From Novosphingobium sp. CECT 9465 (lineage in GTDB: Bacteria; Pseudomonadota; Alphaproteobacteria; Sphingomonadales; Sphingomonadaceae): 64,000 nt of DNA. The stretch spans positions 223,888-287,887 of the forward strand of contig NZ_CAKLBX010000003.1 of assembly GCF_920987055.1 (NCBI RefSeq), read 5' to 3'. Position numbers and translations under genes: made by a program. The notes beneath the pieces were generated by a model. It searched no databases. It was not told where the DNA came from and saw only the letters and a list, made by a program, of their open reading frames with translations. Below, one piece after another: positions 16,357 to 27,533 of this stretch (position 1 is the stretch's first letter; every line of letters begins with the position of its first letter).

Positions 16357-17275
16357 TGGCGCAGACAAAGGTCGTGAACGGGCCTTGAGCGTAGGCCATG
16401 CGTGTTGCCTCCAGCTGGCGCAGGAGTTTGGCAGCACCGGCCTTGGTCGCGCCAAGCGCGCGGGCAAGTTGGGCGGGGGTGAGGGTGCCAAGGCCGAACA
16501 GCAGCATCCAGGCATGATAGAGGCGCGAGTTCGAACGCTGGCTCGGAAACTCGCGCGCAAAAACATCGGCGCCGCGCGGGAAACGGGCGATATCGCAGGC
16601 AGTAGCATAGAGTGCATCGTGCAGACTCTCGCGGGCTTGGGCGCGGCGCTGGCTGGGGTCGCGGTCGGCCCTGAACAGTCGGCGCTGGACAAGGCCGGGG
16701 AAGGGGAGGGGGGTCTCGCTCAGCCGAAAGGCATGCCCGCGCGCGCTCGCCGCCAGGTTGATTGCCCAGCACGGGGTTCGGGCGGTTGCCGTCAGGGCAT
16801 CGGGCTCGTTCCCGCGCGAATAGCGGAAGCGCTCGACGAGGGAAAGCAGCCGCTCGAGTGGATCGCCGGGCAGCTTGGCGTGACCCAGCGCGTCGAGTAC
16901 GGCACTGAGTTCGGGAAGGCTGGCAGCGACGATGGTTTCGGTCTCTCGGGCTTCGCTGGCCATCGGCAGGATTGCGATCTTGCGCACTGTCCGGATGGCC
17001 TCGGCGATCACCTTTTCGGGGGTTGGCAGGGCGTGCTCGAAGAGGGCGAGGAAGGCGTTACGCTCGCCCATGCATTCGGCGCCGATCAGCGAGGCCCCGA
17101 GGGTAATCGCCCGGTCCTGGCGGTATTGCTCCCAGGCACGGCTGAGCCAGTGGAGGGCGAGTGCGGCGCGCATTTCTGCGGAATAGCAGGTGTCGGAGGC
17201 CAGCAGGCATTTGGCCAGAGCATCGATCTGGCCGATACGGAAGGCGATAGGGCCGGCGTCGATCGTGCTGCTCAA
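16307..17275 (-). CDS. Unnamed plasmid protein with C-terminal winged helix (322 aa)
   Basis: I do not recognise the family by name. It is mostly helical, with no membrane segment or signal peptide, and ends in a winged-helix motif (LTPAQLARALGATKAGAAKLLRQLE). The C-terminal 100 residues resemble the truncated gene at 12273-12672, so this window holds an intact and a broken member on either side of the tni genes. It runs convergent to tniQ with 50 bp overlap and divergent from the tyrosine recombinase. The 217 bp between it and the recombinase hold an A+T-rich stretch that is probably promoter. A DNA-binding role is inference. Confidence 0.7.
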   Translation of the reverse strand: MSSTIDAGPIAFRIGQIDALAKCLLASDTCYSAEMRAALALHWLSRAWEQYRQDRAITLGASLIGAECMGERNAFLALFEHALPTPEKVIAEAIRTVRKIAILPMASEARETETIVAASLPELSAVLDALGHAKLPGDPLERLLSLVERFRYSRGNEPDALTATARTPCWAINLAASARGHAFRLSETPLPFPGLVQRRLFRADRDPSQRRAQARESLHDALYATACDIARFPRGADVFAREFPSQRSNSRLYHAWMLLFGLGTLTPAQLARALGATKAGAAKLLRQLEATRMAYAQGPFTTFVCAITPTLALPDWRHQASF

Positions 17276-17492
17276 TTCAAGGCTTTCGCTCTGGAGGCTG
17301 CGAACTGGCTAACGGGACAGGGAATCGTCGTCAACACAGAGTTTACTAAACCTACGCTTTGGTATCCTATCCATAGCATCGTAAATCGGCGGTATTTCCA
17401 TAATCTAATATTATGGTAAAATCAGCATTGCCCAGAGTGCCGATTTTGGCCCATAAAGTGCCCATGAAATCCACCCAAAACGATCCTTCCGC

Positions 17493-18635
17493 ATGACAAC
17501 CGATCGTCCGTTCCCGTCATCGGTGGAACTGGTGCTCGGCGGCCACGGGATGCTGATCGATACCCGCGCCGCCAGTCCGCTGGCGCTTGAGGCCGCAGTC
17601 GCGGCGATGGCGCCGGCGACCAAGGCGGCCATCACGGCCGATCTCAAATGCTTTCTAGGGTGGTGCAAGGCGCGACGGCCTGTCGCCACGGCTGTTCCCG
17701 CCGAACCGGAAACGCTGGTCCACTACTTGCACTGGTTGTCTAAAGGATCGGACACGCGCGCGGGTGCCAAGCCCGCCACCCTTGCCCGCCGGATCGCCTC
17801 GATCGCGCGCATTCACCGCATCCTGGGTTTTGGCGACACAGAGCCGCTGCCCACCCAGGCTGGAATGGTGCGCGATACGCTGAAAGCCATCCGCCGCAAA
17901 AAGCGTGAACGGCAAAAGCAGGCTGCGCCGCTACGGCTCGGCGAGGCGATGCAGGAGGGTCAGGCACCGCCCGAGGGGGTAACCGTCAACGCACTGCTGG
18001 CCTCGTGCGGCAGCGACATCATCGGTCTGCGTGACGCAGCGCTGATCAGTCTCGCCTATGACGCGGGCTTAAGAGTCTCCGAACTGGTCGGCACCACGGT
18101 TTCCGATCTGCGCCAAGTCGGCGATGGCAGCGGACGGCTCGACATCGCGCATTCCAAGACTGACCAGTTGGGGGAGGGGGCTCTGGCCTGGCTGTCGGGC
18201 GACACCATGGCGCGCCTATCGACCTGGTTGCTCGCAAGCGGCATCGGCGAGGGTCCGGTGTTTCGGCGCATCAATGTTCTGAGCGGTCCGCCAGACGCCT
18301 CCGGGCAGCGAATTGTGCGGCACTACATCGGGGCCAGGCCGCTCACGCGTCAGGGGGTGGTTGCGATCCTGCGTCGCCGGGTGCTGGAGGCGGTCGATTG
18401 CGGTCTCGTCGAAGTCGAGCCCGGGATGGAAGGTGACACCGTGCGTGGGCTGAGCGCGCACTCGTTCCGGGTCGGGTTAACACAGGACCTGTTCGCAGCG
18501 GGCGAGGACGGCGCAGGGATCGCGCTGGCGCTGCGCTGGTCCTCGCCGACCACCGCGCTGCGATATGCCCGCGAGCTTGCCGTAGGCAATAATGCGGCCG
18601 CACGGGTGCTGGGCAAGTTGCGAGGGAGCGGCTGA
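17493..18635 (+). CDS. Tyrosine recombinase/integrase
   Basis: This site-specific recombinase has the catalytic Arg in DAGLRVSEL, the HxxR region as LSAHSFRVGL, a later Trp (LRWSSPTT) and the Tyr nucleophile in ALRYARELA. The N-terminal SAM-like core-binding domain (residues about 25-120) includes LKCFLGWCKAR. At 380 residues it is a typical phage/plasmid-type integrase. It lies next to the tni module, and its 3' flank stops 85 bp later at a truncated IS6100. Whether it resolves cointegrates of the tni element or belongs to another integrated element cannot be told. Confidence 0.88.
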   Translation: MTTDRPFPSSVELVLGGHGMLIDTRAASPLALEAAVAAMAPATKAAITADLKCFLGWCKARRPVATAVPAEPETLVHYLHWLSKGSDTRAGAKPATLARRIASIARIHRILGFGDTEPLPTQAGMVRDTLKAIRRKKRERQKQAAPLRLGEAMQEGQAPPEGVTVNALLASCGSDIIGLRDAALISLAYDAGLRVSELVGTTVSDLRQVGDGSGRLDIAHSKTDQLGEGALAWLSGDTMARLSTWLLASGIGEGPVFRRINVLSGPPDASGQRIVRHYIGARPLTRQGVVAILRRRVLEAVDCGLVEVEPGMEGDTVRGLSAHSFRVGLTQDLFAAGEDGAGIALALRWSSPTTALRYARELAVGNNAAARVLGKLRGSG

Positions 18636-18719
18636 GGCAGAAGCAGGCCAATGTCACTATTGTTGAAGCGCTAAAGGCTCCGCTTGGACCCGGCATGACG
18701 TCAATTATGGTGCGTCACA

Positions 18720-19567
18720 GTAGGCTGTCGCTCTGCGCCGATCAGGCGGCTGCTGCGAAATGGTGGTTGAGCATGCCCATGGCCTCCGTCAGCGCCGAGG
18801 GCCCAATGCCAAAAGCTCTCTCCACAAGGCGCACCTCGCCCCTGATGCCGGGCTGCAGGCACCAGGGGCGAGCCTGTCCTTTGCGCAGGGCTCGCATGAC
18901 TTCGAATCCCTTGATCGTGGCATAGGCCGTGGGGATCGATTTGAAACCGCGCACCGGCTTGATCAGTATCTTGAGCTTTCCGTGATCGGCCTCGATCACG
19001 TTATTGAGATACTTCACCTGCCGGTGGGCCGTCTCCCGGTCCAGCTTTCCTTCGCGCTTCAATTCGGTGATCGCTGCACCATAGCTCGGCGCTTTGTCGG
19101 TATTGAGCGTGGCAGGCTTTTCCCAGTGCTTCAGGCCTCGCAGGGCCTTGCCCAGGAACCGCTTCGCTGCCTTGGCGCTGCGGGTCGGCGACAGGTAGAA
19201 ATCGATCGTGTCGCCCCGCTTGTCGACTGCCCGGTACAGGTAGGTCCACTTGCCCCGCACCTTGACGTAGGTTTCATCCAGGCGCCAGCTCGGATCAAAG
19301 CCACGCCGCCAGAACCAGCGCAGCCGCTTCTCCATCTCCGGGGCGTAGCACTGGACCCAGCGATAGATCGTCGTATGGTCGACCGAAATGCCGCGTTCCG
19401 CCAGCATTTCCTCAAGGTCGCGATAGCTGATCGGATAGCGACAATACCAGCGCACCGCCCACAGGATCACATCACCCTGGAAATGGCGCCACTTGAAATC
19501 CGTCATCGTTCCGTCCGTCCAATCTCCGCCAAGCATGCTCAAGCTTCACGATTTTTGCAACAGAGCC
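18720..19567 (-). mobile_element. IS6100 copy 1, lacking its left terminal repeat
   Basis: The right end TTTGCAACAGAGCC at 19554-19567 is intact. By alignment to copy 2 (31139-32017), the first 32 bp, including the 14-bp left repeat GGCTCTGTTGCAAA, are missing; sequence identity begins at 18720. The transposase frame is intact. The left flank is unrelated DNA 3' of the integrase, so an adjacent deletion removed the IS end. Confidence 0.92.
18742..19542 (-). CDS. tnpA: IS6100 transposase (IS6 family), intact
   Basis: This matches the IS6100 transposase from MTDFKWRHFQGDVILW to LTEAMGMLNHHFAAAA. The DDE residues lie in WRLDETYVKV, LNTDKAPSYG and NVIEADHGKLK. IS6-family transposases make cointegrates and form pseudo-compound transposons. 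The start may be at 19542 or at the MTDFKW Met at 19506. The element has only one usable end, so any activity on its own copy is doubtful, but the protein could act on copy 2. Confidence 0.95.
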   Translation of the reverse strand: MSMLGGDWTDGTMTDFKWRHFQGDVILWAVRWYCRYPISYRDLEEMLAERGISVDHTTIYRWVQCYAPEMEKRLRWFWRRGFDPSWRLDETYVKVRGKWTYLYRAVDKRGDTIDFYLSPTRSAKAAKRFLGKALRGLKHWEKPATLNTDKAPSYGAAITELKREGKLDRETAHRQVKYLNNVIEADHGKLKILIKPVRGFKSIPTAYATIKGFEVMRALRKGQARPWCLQPGIRGEVRLVERAFGIGPSALTEAMGMLNHHFAAAA

Positions 19568-19684
19568 GTCAGGTTTACCAACCGCCGACGGTAGGGAGCC
19601 GTTCGGGGTAATTTCGATGGTCTGGGCAAGCGTCGGCGTGACGAAGGTCATCACAAAAAAGGCCGCGGCAATGAGTGGTCGCAT
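19568..19684 (-). pseudogene. 5' remnant of a secreted cupin gene, truncated by IS6100
   Basis: The frame starts at ATG 19684 with a clear signal peptide (AAFFVMTFVTPTLAQ) and continues QTIEITPNGSLPSAVGKPD before running into IS6100 at 19567. The mature N-terminus resembles the second cupin remnant at 30430 (TMTISPNGS). The lost part should have been a cupin barrel. It lies upstream of, and in the same direction as, the IS transposase. Confidence 0.75.
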
Positions 19685-19757
19685 GGAGTTTCGATCCTTT
19701 TCTGTTGGGCGCGTACGGCAGTTGGCGGCGCCGCGAAGCGCGGCGCCGCCAATCGCA

Positions 19758-20534
19758 TCAACCGCGCCGCTTCTCGAAGATACCCTTCGCCACCGGCAGG
19801 GCCGACATGGCGTTGGGCCAGCCGGCGTAGAAGGCAAGATGCGTGATGACTTCCGCCGCCTGCTCCTCGGTGAGCCCGTTATCCATCGCGCGATTGAGAT
19901 GGTAGGTGATCTGCTCGACCTGTCCGGTGGAGATCAGCGCGGCAACGGTGACGAGGCTGCGGTCGCGCGGCGCAAGGTCCGGTCGCAGCCACAGATCGCG
20001 GAAGAGATAGTCCGTCGTGTACTGCACGAGGCCGGGCGCGACCTTGCCGAACTGATCCCCGACGCGCGTCGCCCGGTCGGCCTCGGCCTTCTCGTCCAGC
20101 GGCAGCGGCGTGGGATCGGTCTTCGGGAGCTGATCCGCGCCGATGCCGCGCTTTGCGAAGACTTCACTGACCGGGCCGATGGCGGCCATCGCCTTGCCCC
20201 AGCCGGAATAATAGGCCAGATGCGTGATGGTTTCCGAGATCTCGGCGGGCTTGACGCCGTTCTCAAGCGCCTGATCGGCATAGTAGGTCAGTGCCGGCGC
20301 CTCGCCGCGGGCAATCAAAGCGGCGACCGTGACCAGGCTGCGGTCGCGCCGGTTCAGACCGGGCCGATTCCAGACGCTGCCGTAAAGCCGGTCCTGCGTG
20401 TATTGCTCGAGCGCCGGCGCAACGGACCGGACCTGATCCGGCGAGAAGCGGCGACCTTCGGGATTGGGTTGCTGTGCGTGTGCGGTGCTTGCCATGATGA
20501 TGAATCCTAAGACTGGCGCGAGGAAGCGTTTCAT
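19758..20534 (-). CDS. Secreted double carboxymuconolactone-decarboxylase-fold protein
   Basis: A signal peptide (LGFIIMASTAHAQ) precedes two CMD/AhpD-like repeats, around residues 40-125 and 150-250. Both carry the motif RDRSLVTVAALI and the ITHLA(F/Y)Y(A/S)GW helix. The AhpD CxxC pair is absent, so peroxidase-type chemistry is unlikely; a decarboxylase or hydratase-like activity on small acids is possible. The ATG at 20534 follows GGGAGA. It lies downstream of an exported aldo/keto reductase on the same strand, with 88 bp between, and probably shares its transcript. Confidence 0.85.
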   Translation of the reverse strand: MKRFLAPVLGFIIMASTAHAQQPNPEGRRFSPDQVRSVAPALEQYTQDRLYGSVWNRPGLNRRDRSLVTVAALIARGEAPALTYYADQALENGVKPAEISETITHLAYYSGWGKAMAAIGPVSEVFAKRGIGADQLPKTDPTPLPLDEKAEADRATRVGDQFGKVAPGLVQYTTDYLFRDLWLRPDLAPRDRSLVTVAALISTGQVEQITYHLNRAMDNGLTEEQAAEVITHLAFYAGWPNAMSALPVAKGIFEKRRG

Positions 20535-20621
20535 TACGGTCTCCCGGTGTTGGGGTTCGTGAATTCCAGCTTGAGAGGCCGTGTGCGACGAGGGAACCGC
20601 CCGCGTCGACGGCGAGCTACC

Positions 20622-22479
<1,858 letters not shown>

Positions 22480-22735
22480 GGCACCACCACCTTTGTTGTT
22501 CACGTCTCCATTGAAAGAATTTAGTGCGCTGGAGGCGCCACGGTTACCCTTGGAATGCTGCATGGACCTTTGAGGAGCGCTCATAAGACCGAGCCGGCCC
22601 GCCAAATCTCTTCGCTCTCATTCATCAATGGAAAAACAAAAGCCCGCACCGCCACGATGTCGAACAAGCGAAACCATTTGGCGGCGTTCTTCTTCCAACA
22701 TTATGGCCAGCGCGGGCTTGATTGCCGGTGAGACG

Positions 22736-23719
22736 TTACCAGGCGTAGGCCTGCGGCGCTTCTCCTCCAGGCCCGGACCAGATCTCGTCGAGGCAGCGCA
22801 TCGCATCGTCGGACAGCGAGATGTCCGCCGCGCGCAGGGTCTGGGTGAGCTGTTCGACCGTGCGAGGTCCGACGAGCGGCGCGGTCACGACAGGATTGTG
22901 AAGCAGCCACGCCAGCGCGACGTCGGCCGGACGCTCGCCGAGATCCTCGCAAAGCCCCTCATACGCCTCCAGTTGCGGGCGATAGCGCGCGATCTTTTCC
23001 TGCATCGCCGGACGCGCCCGGCGTCCCGCCGCCTTCTTCAGCACGCCGCCCAGGAGGCCACCGCCGAGCGGGCTCCAGGGAATGAGGCCGAGGCCATGGT
23101 GGCGGCACGCCGGGATCACCTCAAGCTCGACGGTCCGGGCCGCGAGATTGTAGAGGCTCTGCTCGGCCGCGAGCCCCATGAAATTGCGCTGGCTCGCCGC
23201 GCCCTGCGCGGTGGCGATGTCCCATCCCGCGAAATTGCAGCTGCCGACGTAGATGACCTTTCCCTGGCTGACCAGAAGCTCCATCGCCTGCCAGATCTCT
23301 TCCCAGGGCGTGAAGCGGTCGATGTGGTGCATCTGGTAAAGATCGATGTGATCGGTCTTCAGACGCCGCAGGCTGTCCTCGCAGGCACGCCGGATATGCA
23401 GTGCCGACAGCCGGCGATCGTTCGGCCCAAGGCCCATCGGCTGATACACCTTCGTCGCGAGCACGATGTCGTTGCGGCTGCCGCGCTCAGCCATCCACCG
23501 CCCGATGATCTCCTCGGAAAGGCCAAAACCCTTTTCCATATCGGGAGACTGCAGGCCGCCATAGACGTCGGCGGTATCGACGAAGTTGATGCCGGCCCCG
23601 ACGGCCGCATCCAGAACCTGGAAGCTGGCCGGCTCGTCGGTCAACTCGCCGAAGTTCATTGTGCCAAGGCACAGGCGGCTTACCTTCAGGCCCGAGCGAC
23701 CAAGATGAGCGTATTGCAT
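22736..23719 (-). CDS. Aldo/keto reductase, YajO/Tas-like
   Basis: A cytoplasmic AKR of 327 residues: start MQYAHLGRSGLKVSRLCLGT, catalytic NFVDTADVYGG, ATKVYQPMG and LYQMHHIDR. The ATG at 23719 follows a purine-rich AAAGGAAAAAAGG and is preferred to 23809. The long barrel loop (LKKAAGRRARPAMQ) is typical of the L-glyceraldehyde reductase/YajO side of the family. It is divergent from the LysR gene at 24151 with 431 bp between, so that regulator is a candidate to control it. There are 256 bp without a gene between this stop and the flavodoxin-fold gene start at 22479. Confidence 0.88.
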   Translation of the reverse strand: MQYAHLGRSGLKVSRLCLGTMNFGELTDEPASFQVLDAAVGAGINFVDTADVYGGLQSPDMEKGFGLSEEIIGRWMAERGSRNDIVLATKVYQPMGLGPNDRRLSALHIRRACEDSLRRLKTDHIDLYQMHHIDRFTPWEEIWQAMELLVSQGKVIYVGSCNFAGWDIATAQGAASQRNFMGLAAEQSLYNLAARTVELEVIPACRHHGLGLIPWSPLGGGLLGGVLKKAAGRRARPAMQEKIARYRPQLEAYEGLCEDLGERPADVALAWLLHNPVVTAPLVGPRTVEQLTQTLRAADISLSDDAMRCLDEIWSGPGGEAPQAYAW

Positions 23720-24150
23720 ACCTTTTTTCCTTTCGTCATTCTTGAAGAGACGTTTCATGTGCCGCGTCGGATGCTGTAAATTATCTGGCTGACCATCGCT
23801 GGCCGACACGAAATTGTATGGATTGACCGAGGCCTTTCTCGGAAGCGGACCCTAAACCGGAATCGGCGCTTGCGTTACCGGGCTCTGTTGCATGGTCCTG
23901 TGAGAGCAATTCAGCAGTGTTTCGTGCTGAAATGAGCGAAGCGATCCGGTGCGTCGACAGGTGGTTTCGCGATCCGGGCGGTATCTGACCGCCGGACATG
24001 GCATCCGCCGGAAGCCGAAGCGGAGCGGGCCTGCACCGCATGAGCGCGGCACGCTGAAACGGAGCACGTCTTCGCTCCTTCGGGCATCGTGTAGAGGGAA
24101 TTCGAGGTGGGGAACGAAAATTATGAGTGGCACTGACGAAAGAGCGTAGT
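23720..24150. other. 431-bp gap with a possible relic of an IS6-type end
   Basis: No gene is supported. GGCTCTGTTGCATG at 23881-23894 matches 12 of the 14 bases of the IS6100 terminal repeat, but the adjoining sequence is not IS6100. The rest should hold the divergent promoters of the AKR and LysR genes; I saw no clear LysR T-N11-A palindrome. Confidence 0.3.
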
Positions 24151-25059
24151 ATGCAAACCAATCGCGCCGATATTGCGGACCTGACCTATTTTCTGGCCAT
24201 CGCCAGGCATCGCAGCTTCAGCCGCGCCGCGATCGAAATCGGGGTGAGCGCGTCCGCCCTGAGCCATGCGCTGAAAGGGCTGGAGGGCCGGCTTGGCGTC
24301 CGGCTGCTGAACCGGACGACCAAGAGCGTCACGCTCACGGCCGCCGGCGAGGCGCTTGCCGCGGCGATCGGCGAGCCGTTCGAGGTCATCGACACCGCGA
24401 TGGAGACGCTGAACCGCTTTCGCGATGCGCCAACGGGCCGCATCCGCCTGAACGTCGCCGTCGAAGCGGCCAATTTGCTGCTCGCCCCGGTGCTTCCGAC
24501 CTTTGTCGAGCGCTACCCGGACGTCGAGCTCGATATCGTCGCCAGCAATCGCATGGTCGATGTGACGGATGCGGGGTTCGACGCCGGCATTCGCTATGGC
24601 GGCACGGTCCCGGAGGACATGATCGCCCAGAGGCTGTCGTGCGATGTTCGCTGGGTGGTGGCGGGATCGCCGGACTATCTCGAACGGTTCGGGGTTCCGG
24701 AGCACCCCAATGATCTGCTTCAGCACCGATGCATCAGCAACCGGCTCGGCGACGATCGGGTCTACCGATGGGAACTCGAGCGCGACGGCGAGGAGATGCA
24801 GGTTGCCGTCCCGACGTCGATCACCGTGGACCTGGCGGAGACAGGATTGATCGCCGTCCTCGGTGGCGTCGGCCTCATGTATTTTCCCGAACCGCTCGTG
24901 GCACCTTATGTCGCCGACGGCCGGCTGCGGCTGGTGCTGACGGACTGGATATCGATGGGCGATGGTTTCCACATCTACTATTCAAGCCGCCGTCAGGTGC
25001 CGACGGGACTACGACTGCTGATCGACCTCATTCGCGAGCTGCGGCCGATGGGGTTATGA
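24151..25059 (+). CDS. LysR-family transcriptional regulator
   Basis: A 302-residue LTTR: N-terminal winged helix (residues about 6-65, FLAIARHRSFSRAAIEIGVSASALSHALKGLE) and a type 2 periplasmic-binding-like effector domain. It is close in layout to the AphB/CrgA-like group common in alphaproteobacterial clusters with AKRs and SDRs. The ATG at 24151 is preferred because homology starts there; a GTG at 24127 would add eight residues. It is the only regulator in the oxidoreductase island and likely controls neighbours on both sides; the effector is unknown. Confidence 0.9.
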   Translation: MQTNRADIADLTYFLAIARHRSFSRAAIEIGVSASALSHALKGLEGRLGVRLLNRTTKSVTLTAAGEALAAAIGEPFEVIDTAMETLNRFRDAPTGRIRLNVAVEAANLLLAPVLPTFVERYPDVELDIVASNRMVDVTDAGFDAGIRYGGTVPEDMIAQRLSCDVRWVVAGSPDYLERFGVPEHPNDLLQHRCISNRLGDDRVYRWELERDGEEMQVAVPTSITVDLAETGLIAVLGGVGLMYFPEPLVAPYVADGRLRLVLTDWISMGDGFHIYYSSRRQVPTGLRLLIDLIRELRPMGL

Positions 25060-25260
25060 ATTCAATGCAAGTCGAAGGTGCAGTCACACGGAAAAGCTGG
25101 CGACGTTCTACGCTTGGCTGGCGAAATTGCGACGCCGAAGGCCCATTACTGAGCTCTGCTCACGACCTCATGAACATGAACGCCGGTAGCGCACTTCATA
25201 TCGGAGGGATATTTTTGGACTGAAACGGGGCTTCTTCGATCCCCGGATAAGGAGCAGATC

Positions 25261-25704
25261 ATGAAATTCTATCGCAAGGGCTCGCAGGCGCCATTTTCGG
25301 GGCCGGCCGACTGGTTCACCGGCTCGGTGTCGGTGCAGCCGCTTTTCCCGCAGAACGAGCCGTCGCGCATGACCGGTGGGCACCCCCGTTTTCAGCCGGG
25401 CGCACGCACTGCATGGCATACCCATCCGGTCGGCCAGGTCATCATCGTCACCGCAGGAAAAGGCCGAGTGCAACGCTGGGGCGGTCCGATCGAGGAGATC
25501 AATGAAGGCGACGTCGTCTTCTTCGAGCCCGGCGAGAAGCACTGGCACGGGGCTGCCCCGGATTCGGCGATGAGCCATATCGCATTGCAGGAAAACGTCG
25601 ACGGCAAGAACGTCGACTGGTTGGAGCATGTAACCGACGAGCAGTACAGCGGCGCCTGGTCTCGGCCAAACTCTGACGCCGATGCAAAGGCCGTGGGTGC
25701 GTGA
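25261..25704 (+). CDS. Cupin-domain protein (hydroxynitrile-lyase/quercetinase-like small cupin)
   Basis: A single cupin of 147 residues with motif 1 AWHTHPVGQ (two metal His), a Glu/Gln position in VIIVTAGKG and motif 2 PGEKHWHGA (third His), so it should bind Mn, Fe or Zn. Close relatives include manganese-dependent bacterial (R)-hydroxynitrile lyases and tetrameric cupins near AKR/SDR genes. There is no signal peptide, unlike the two truncated cupins at the island edges. The ATG at 25261 follows AAGGAGCAGATC. It lies 55 bp before an SDR, probably co-transcribed. The 200 bp before it hold nothing that I could identify. Confidence 0.85.
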   Translation: MKFYRKGSQAPFSGPADWFTGSVSVQPLFPQNEPSRMTGGHPRFQPGARTAWHTHPVGQVIIVTAGKGRVQRWGGPIEEINEGDVVFFEPGEKHWHGAAPDSAMSHIALQENVDGKNVDWLEHVTDEQYSGAWSRPNSDADAKAVGA

Positions 25705-25759
25705 TTTCGGAATCGACGATCGCAGCCCTCACCTCGGAAAACAAGGGAAAGAAAAACGG

Positions 25760-26503
25760 ATGATCAAGGACAAGGTCGTCATCATCACCGGCGCATCCTC
25801 CGGAATTGGCGCGGCGACAGCGAAGCAGCTCGCCGCCAAGGGGGCCAAGGTCGTTCTGGGAGCAAGGCGTCGTGATCGGCTCGAAGAGCTTGCGGGCGAG
25901 ATCGAAAAGGCCGGCGGGCAAGCTGTCTATAGCATTCTGGATGTGACCAAGCCGGCCGACAGCGAAGAGATTGCAAAACTCGCCAAGGAGAAATTCGGCA
26001 GGATCGACGCGATCTTCCTCAACGCCGGCATCATGCCGACAGCACCACTCTCGGCGCTCAAGACCGATGACTGGCACGAGACGGTCGATATCAACATCAA
26101 GGGCGTCCTCAACGGCGTCGCGGCCGTGCTTCCGACCTTCATCGCACAGAAATCCGGGCATGTGCTGGCGACGTCATCGGTCGCCGGGCTCAAGGCCTAT
26201 CCGGGCAGCGCGGTCTATGGCGGGACCAAGTGGTTCGTGCGCGACTTCATGGAGGTGCTGCGCATCGAATCCGCCATAGAAGGCACCAACATCCGCACGA
26301 CAACCATCTATCCGGCCGCGATCAATACCGAGTTGCTGAACTCGATTTCTGACAAGGGGTCCGCAGAGGCGATGAAGCAGCTCTACGACAAGCACGGGAT
26401 TGCGCCCGACCGCATCGCCGATGTCGTATCCTTCGCGATCGATGCGCCGGAGGACACCACGATCAACGAGTTTACCGTCGGCCCCGCAAGCCAGCCCTGG
26501 TAG
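25760..26503 (+). CDS. Short-chain dehydrogenase/reductase (SDR)
   Basis: A classical SDR of 247 residues: cofactor motif TGASSGIG near residue 10, LNAG near 85, catalytic Ser in ATSSVAG and the YxxxK as YGGTK near 153. The ARRR stretch after strand 2 favours NADP(H). The ATG at 25760 with AGGGAAAG upstream is preferred to the open frame from 25682, which overlaps the cupin. It is close to the YdfG/clavulanate-dehydrogenase-like SDRs. The substrate is unknown. Confidence 0.9.
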   Translation: MIKDKVVIITGASSGIGAATAKQLAAKGAKVVLGARRRDRLEELAGEIEKAGGQAVYSILDVTKPADSEEIAKLAKEKFGRIDAIFLNAGIMPTAPLSALKTDDWHETVDINIKGVLNGVAAVLPTFIAQKSGHVLATSSVAGLKAYPGSAVYGGTKWFVRDFMEVLRIESAIEGTNIRTTTIYPAAINTELLNSISDKGSAEAMKQLYDKHGIAPDRIADVVSFAIDAPEDTTINEFTVGPASQPW

Positions 26504-26521
26504 CCCGGCGTTCCACCGAAT

Positions 26522-27421
26522 CTATGTCTCGGATAAAGGTCCGCTCGAACCGGCGGATCTTTCCGATTGCCAGGGATTGATTCTGCCGCATTCCGCAGCG
26601 TCGGAGTTCAGCTCCTCAAAATATGCTCGCAATGTCCGCGGTTCCCGTCCGAGGATGGCAGTAAGGGTGAGCGAGTTCCCCAGCAGGCCGTGATGATCGT
26701 AGTGCTCGAACATCGCGATCATGTCCTTGGGCACGTTTCCCAGTCTGGCGCGATCGAGCGTCGCGCAGCCGATCTTTCTCCCGAGAACCTCGCCGAGGAG
26801 CGCGGCCACGTCATGGCGGTTCATGATGCCGGGAGCGCAAAGTTCGAACGTCCCATAGGCCAGGCGATCTTCGGTGAATGCGATCGCGGCCGCCTCGGCG
26901 ACGTCGCGATAGTCGATCCGGCTGAAGCGCGTGTCGGCGGACCAGGGTTCGCCCAGCACGCTCGACTCGATGATCCCGCTCCATGACGCGGCATAGTTCT
27001 GAAACAGCACCGTCGGATGAAGGATGGTGTATTCGAGGTTCGAGCCGATCAACGCCGCCTCGACCGGCGCCTTGGCGGCATGGTTGGGCAGGTTGAGGAT
27101 CGGATGGATCACCGACGAGAACACGAACTTGCGCACACCGGAGCGCTCTGCCGCCTGAATGATATTCCTGCCGTATTGCACCTCATCCGGCGCGAAGACG
27201 GGTCCGATGTGGAAGACGCCGTCCACGCCTTCAAGCGCCGCATCGAGGCTGGCGGGGTCAGCAAGATCGCCGACGGCGACCTCGCGGGCGCCGCGGTCCT
27301 TCGCGATCTGGAGCTGTTCCGCCTTGCGGACGAAGCCGCGCACCTGTGCGCCGCGTTCTGTAAGCGCGGGGATGACCAGACCGGCCAGCTCTCCCGCAGC
27401 GCCAATTGCCAGGATTTTCAT
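26522..27421 (-). CDS. NmrA-like NAD(P)-binding protein
   Basis: An atypical SDR of 299 residues with the glycine-rich GAAGELAGLVIPAL at its N-terminus and YTILHPTVLFQNYAAS, characteristic of NmrA/QOR2-type proteins. The usual active-site Tyr-x3-Lys is not evident, as in redox-sensing NmrA relatives, so it may be a sensor or a reductase. The ATG at 27421 starts homology. It converges on the SDR at 25760 with 18 bp between stops and lies downstream of a second SDR on the minus strand. Confidence 0.83.
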   Translation of the reverse strand: MKILAIGAAGELAGLVIPALTERGAQVRGFVRKAEQLQIAKDRGAREVAVGDLADPASLDAALEGVDGVFHIGPVFAPDEVQYGRNIIQAAERSGVRKFVFSSVIHPILNLPNHAAKAPVEAALIGSNLEYTILHPTVLFQNYAASWSGIIESSVLGEPWSADTRFSRIDYRDVAEAAAIAFTEDRLAYGTFELCAPGIMNRHDVAALLGEVLGRKIGCATLDRARLGNVPKDMIAMFEHYDHHGLLGNSLTLTAILGREPRTLRAYFEELNSDAAECGRINPWQSERSAGSSGPLSET

Positions 27422-27533
27422 GTGATGAGCCCTCCAGAACTGCCTTTCCAGTTTCCCGACCGAGGGCATCTCGGCCGGGACATTCTCGGCGACGCGGCGT
27501 GCCGGATAGACGCGTGCCGCGCCACGTGACAGG

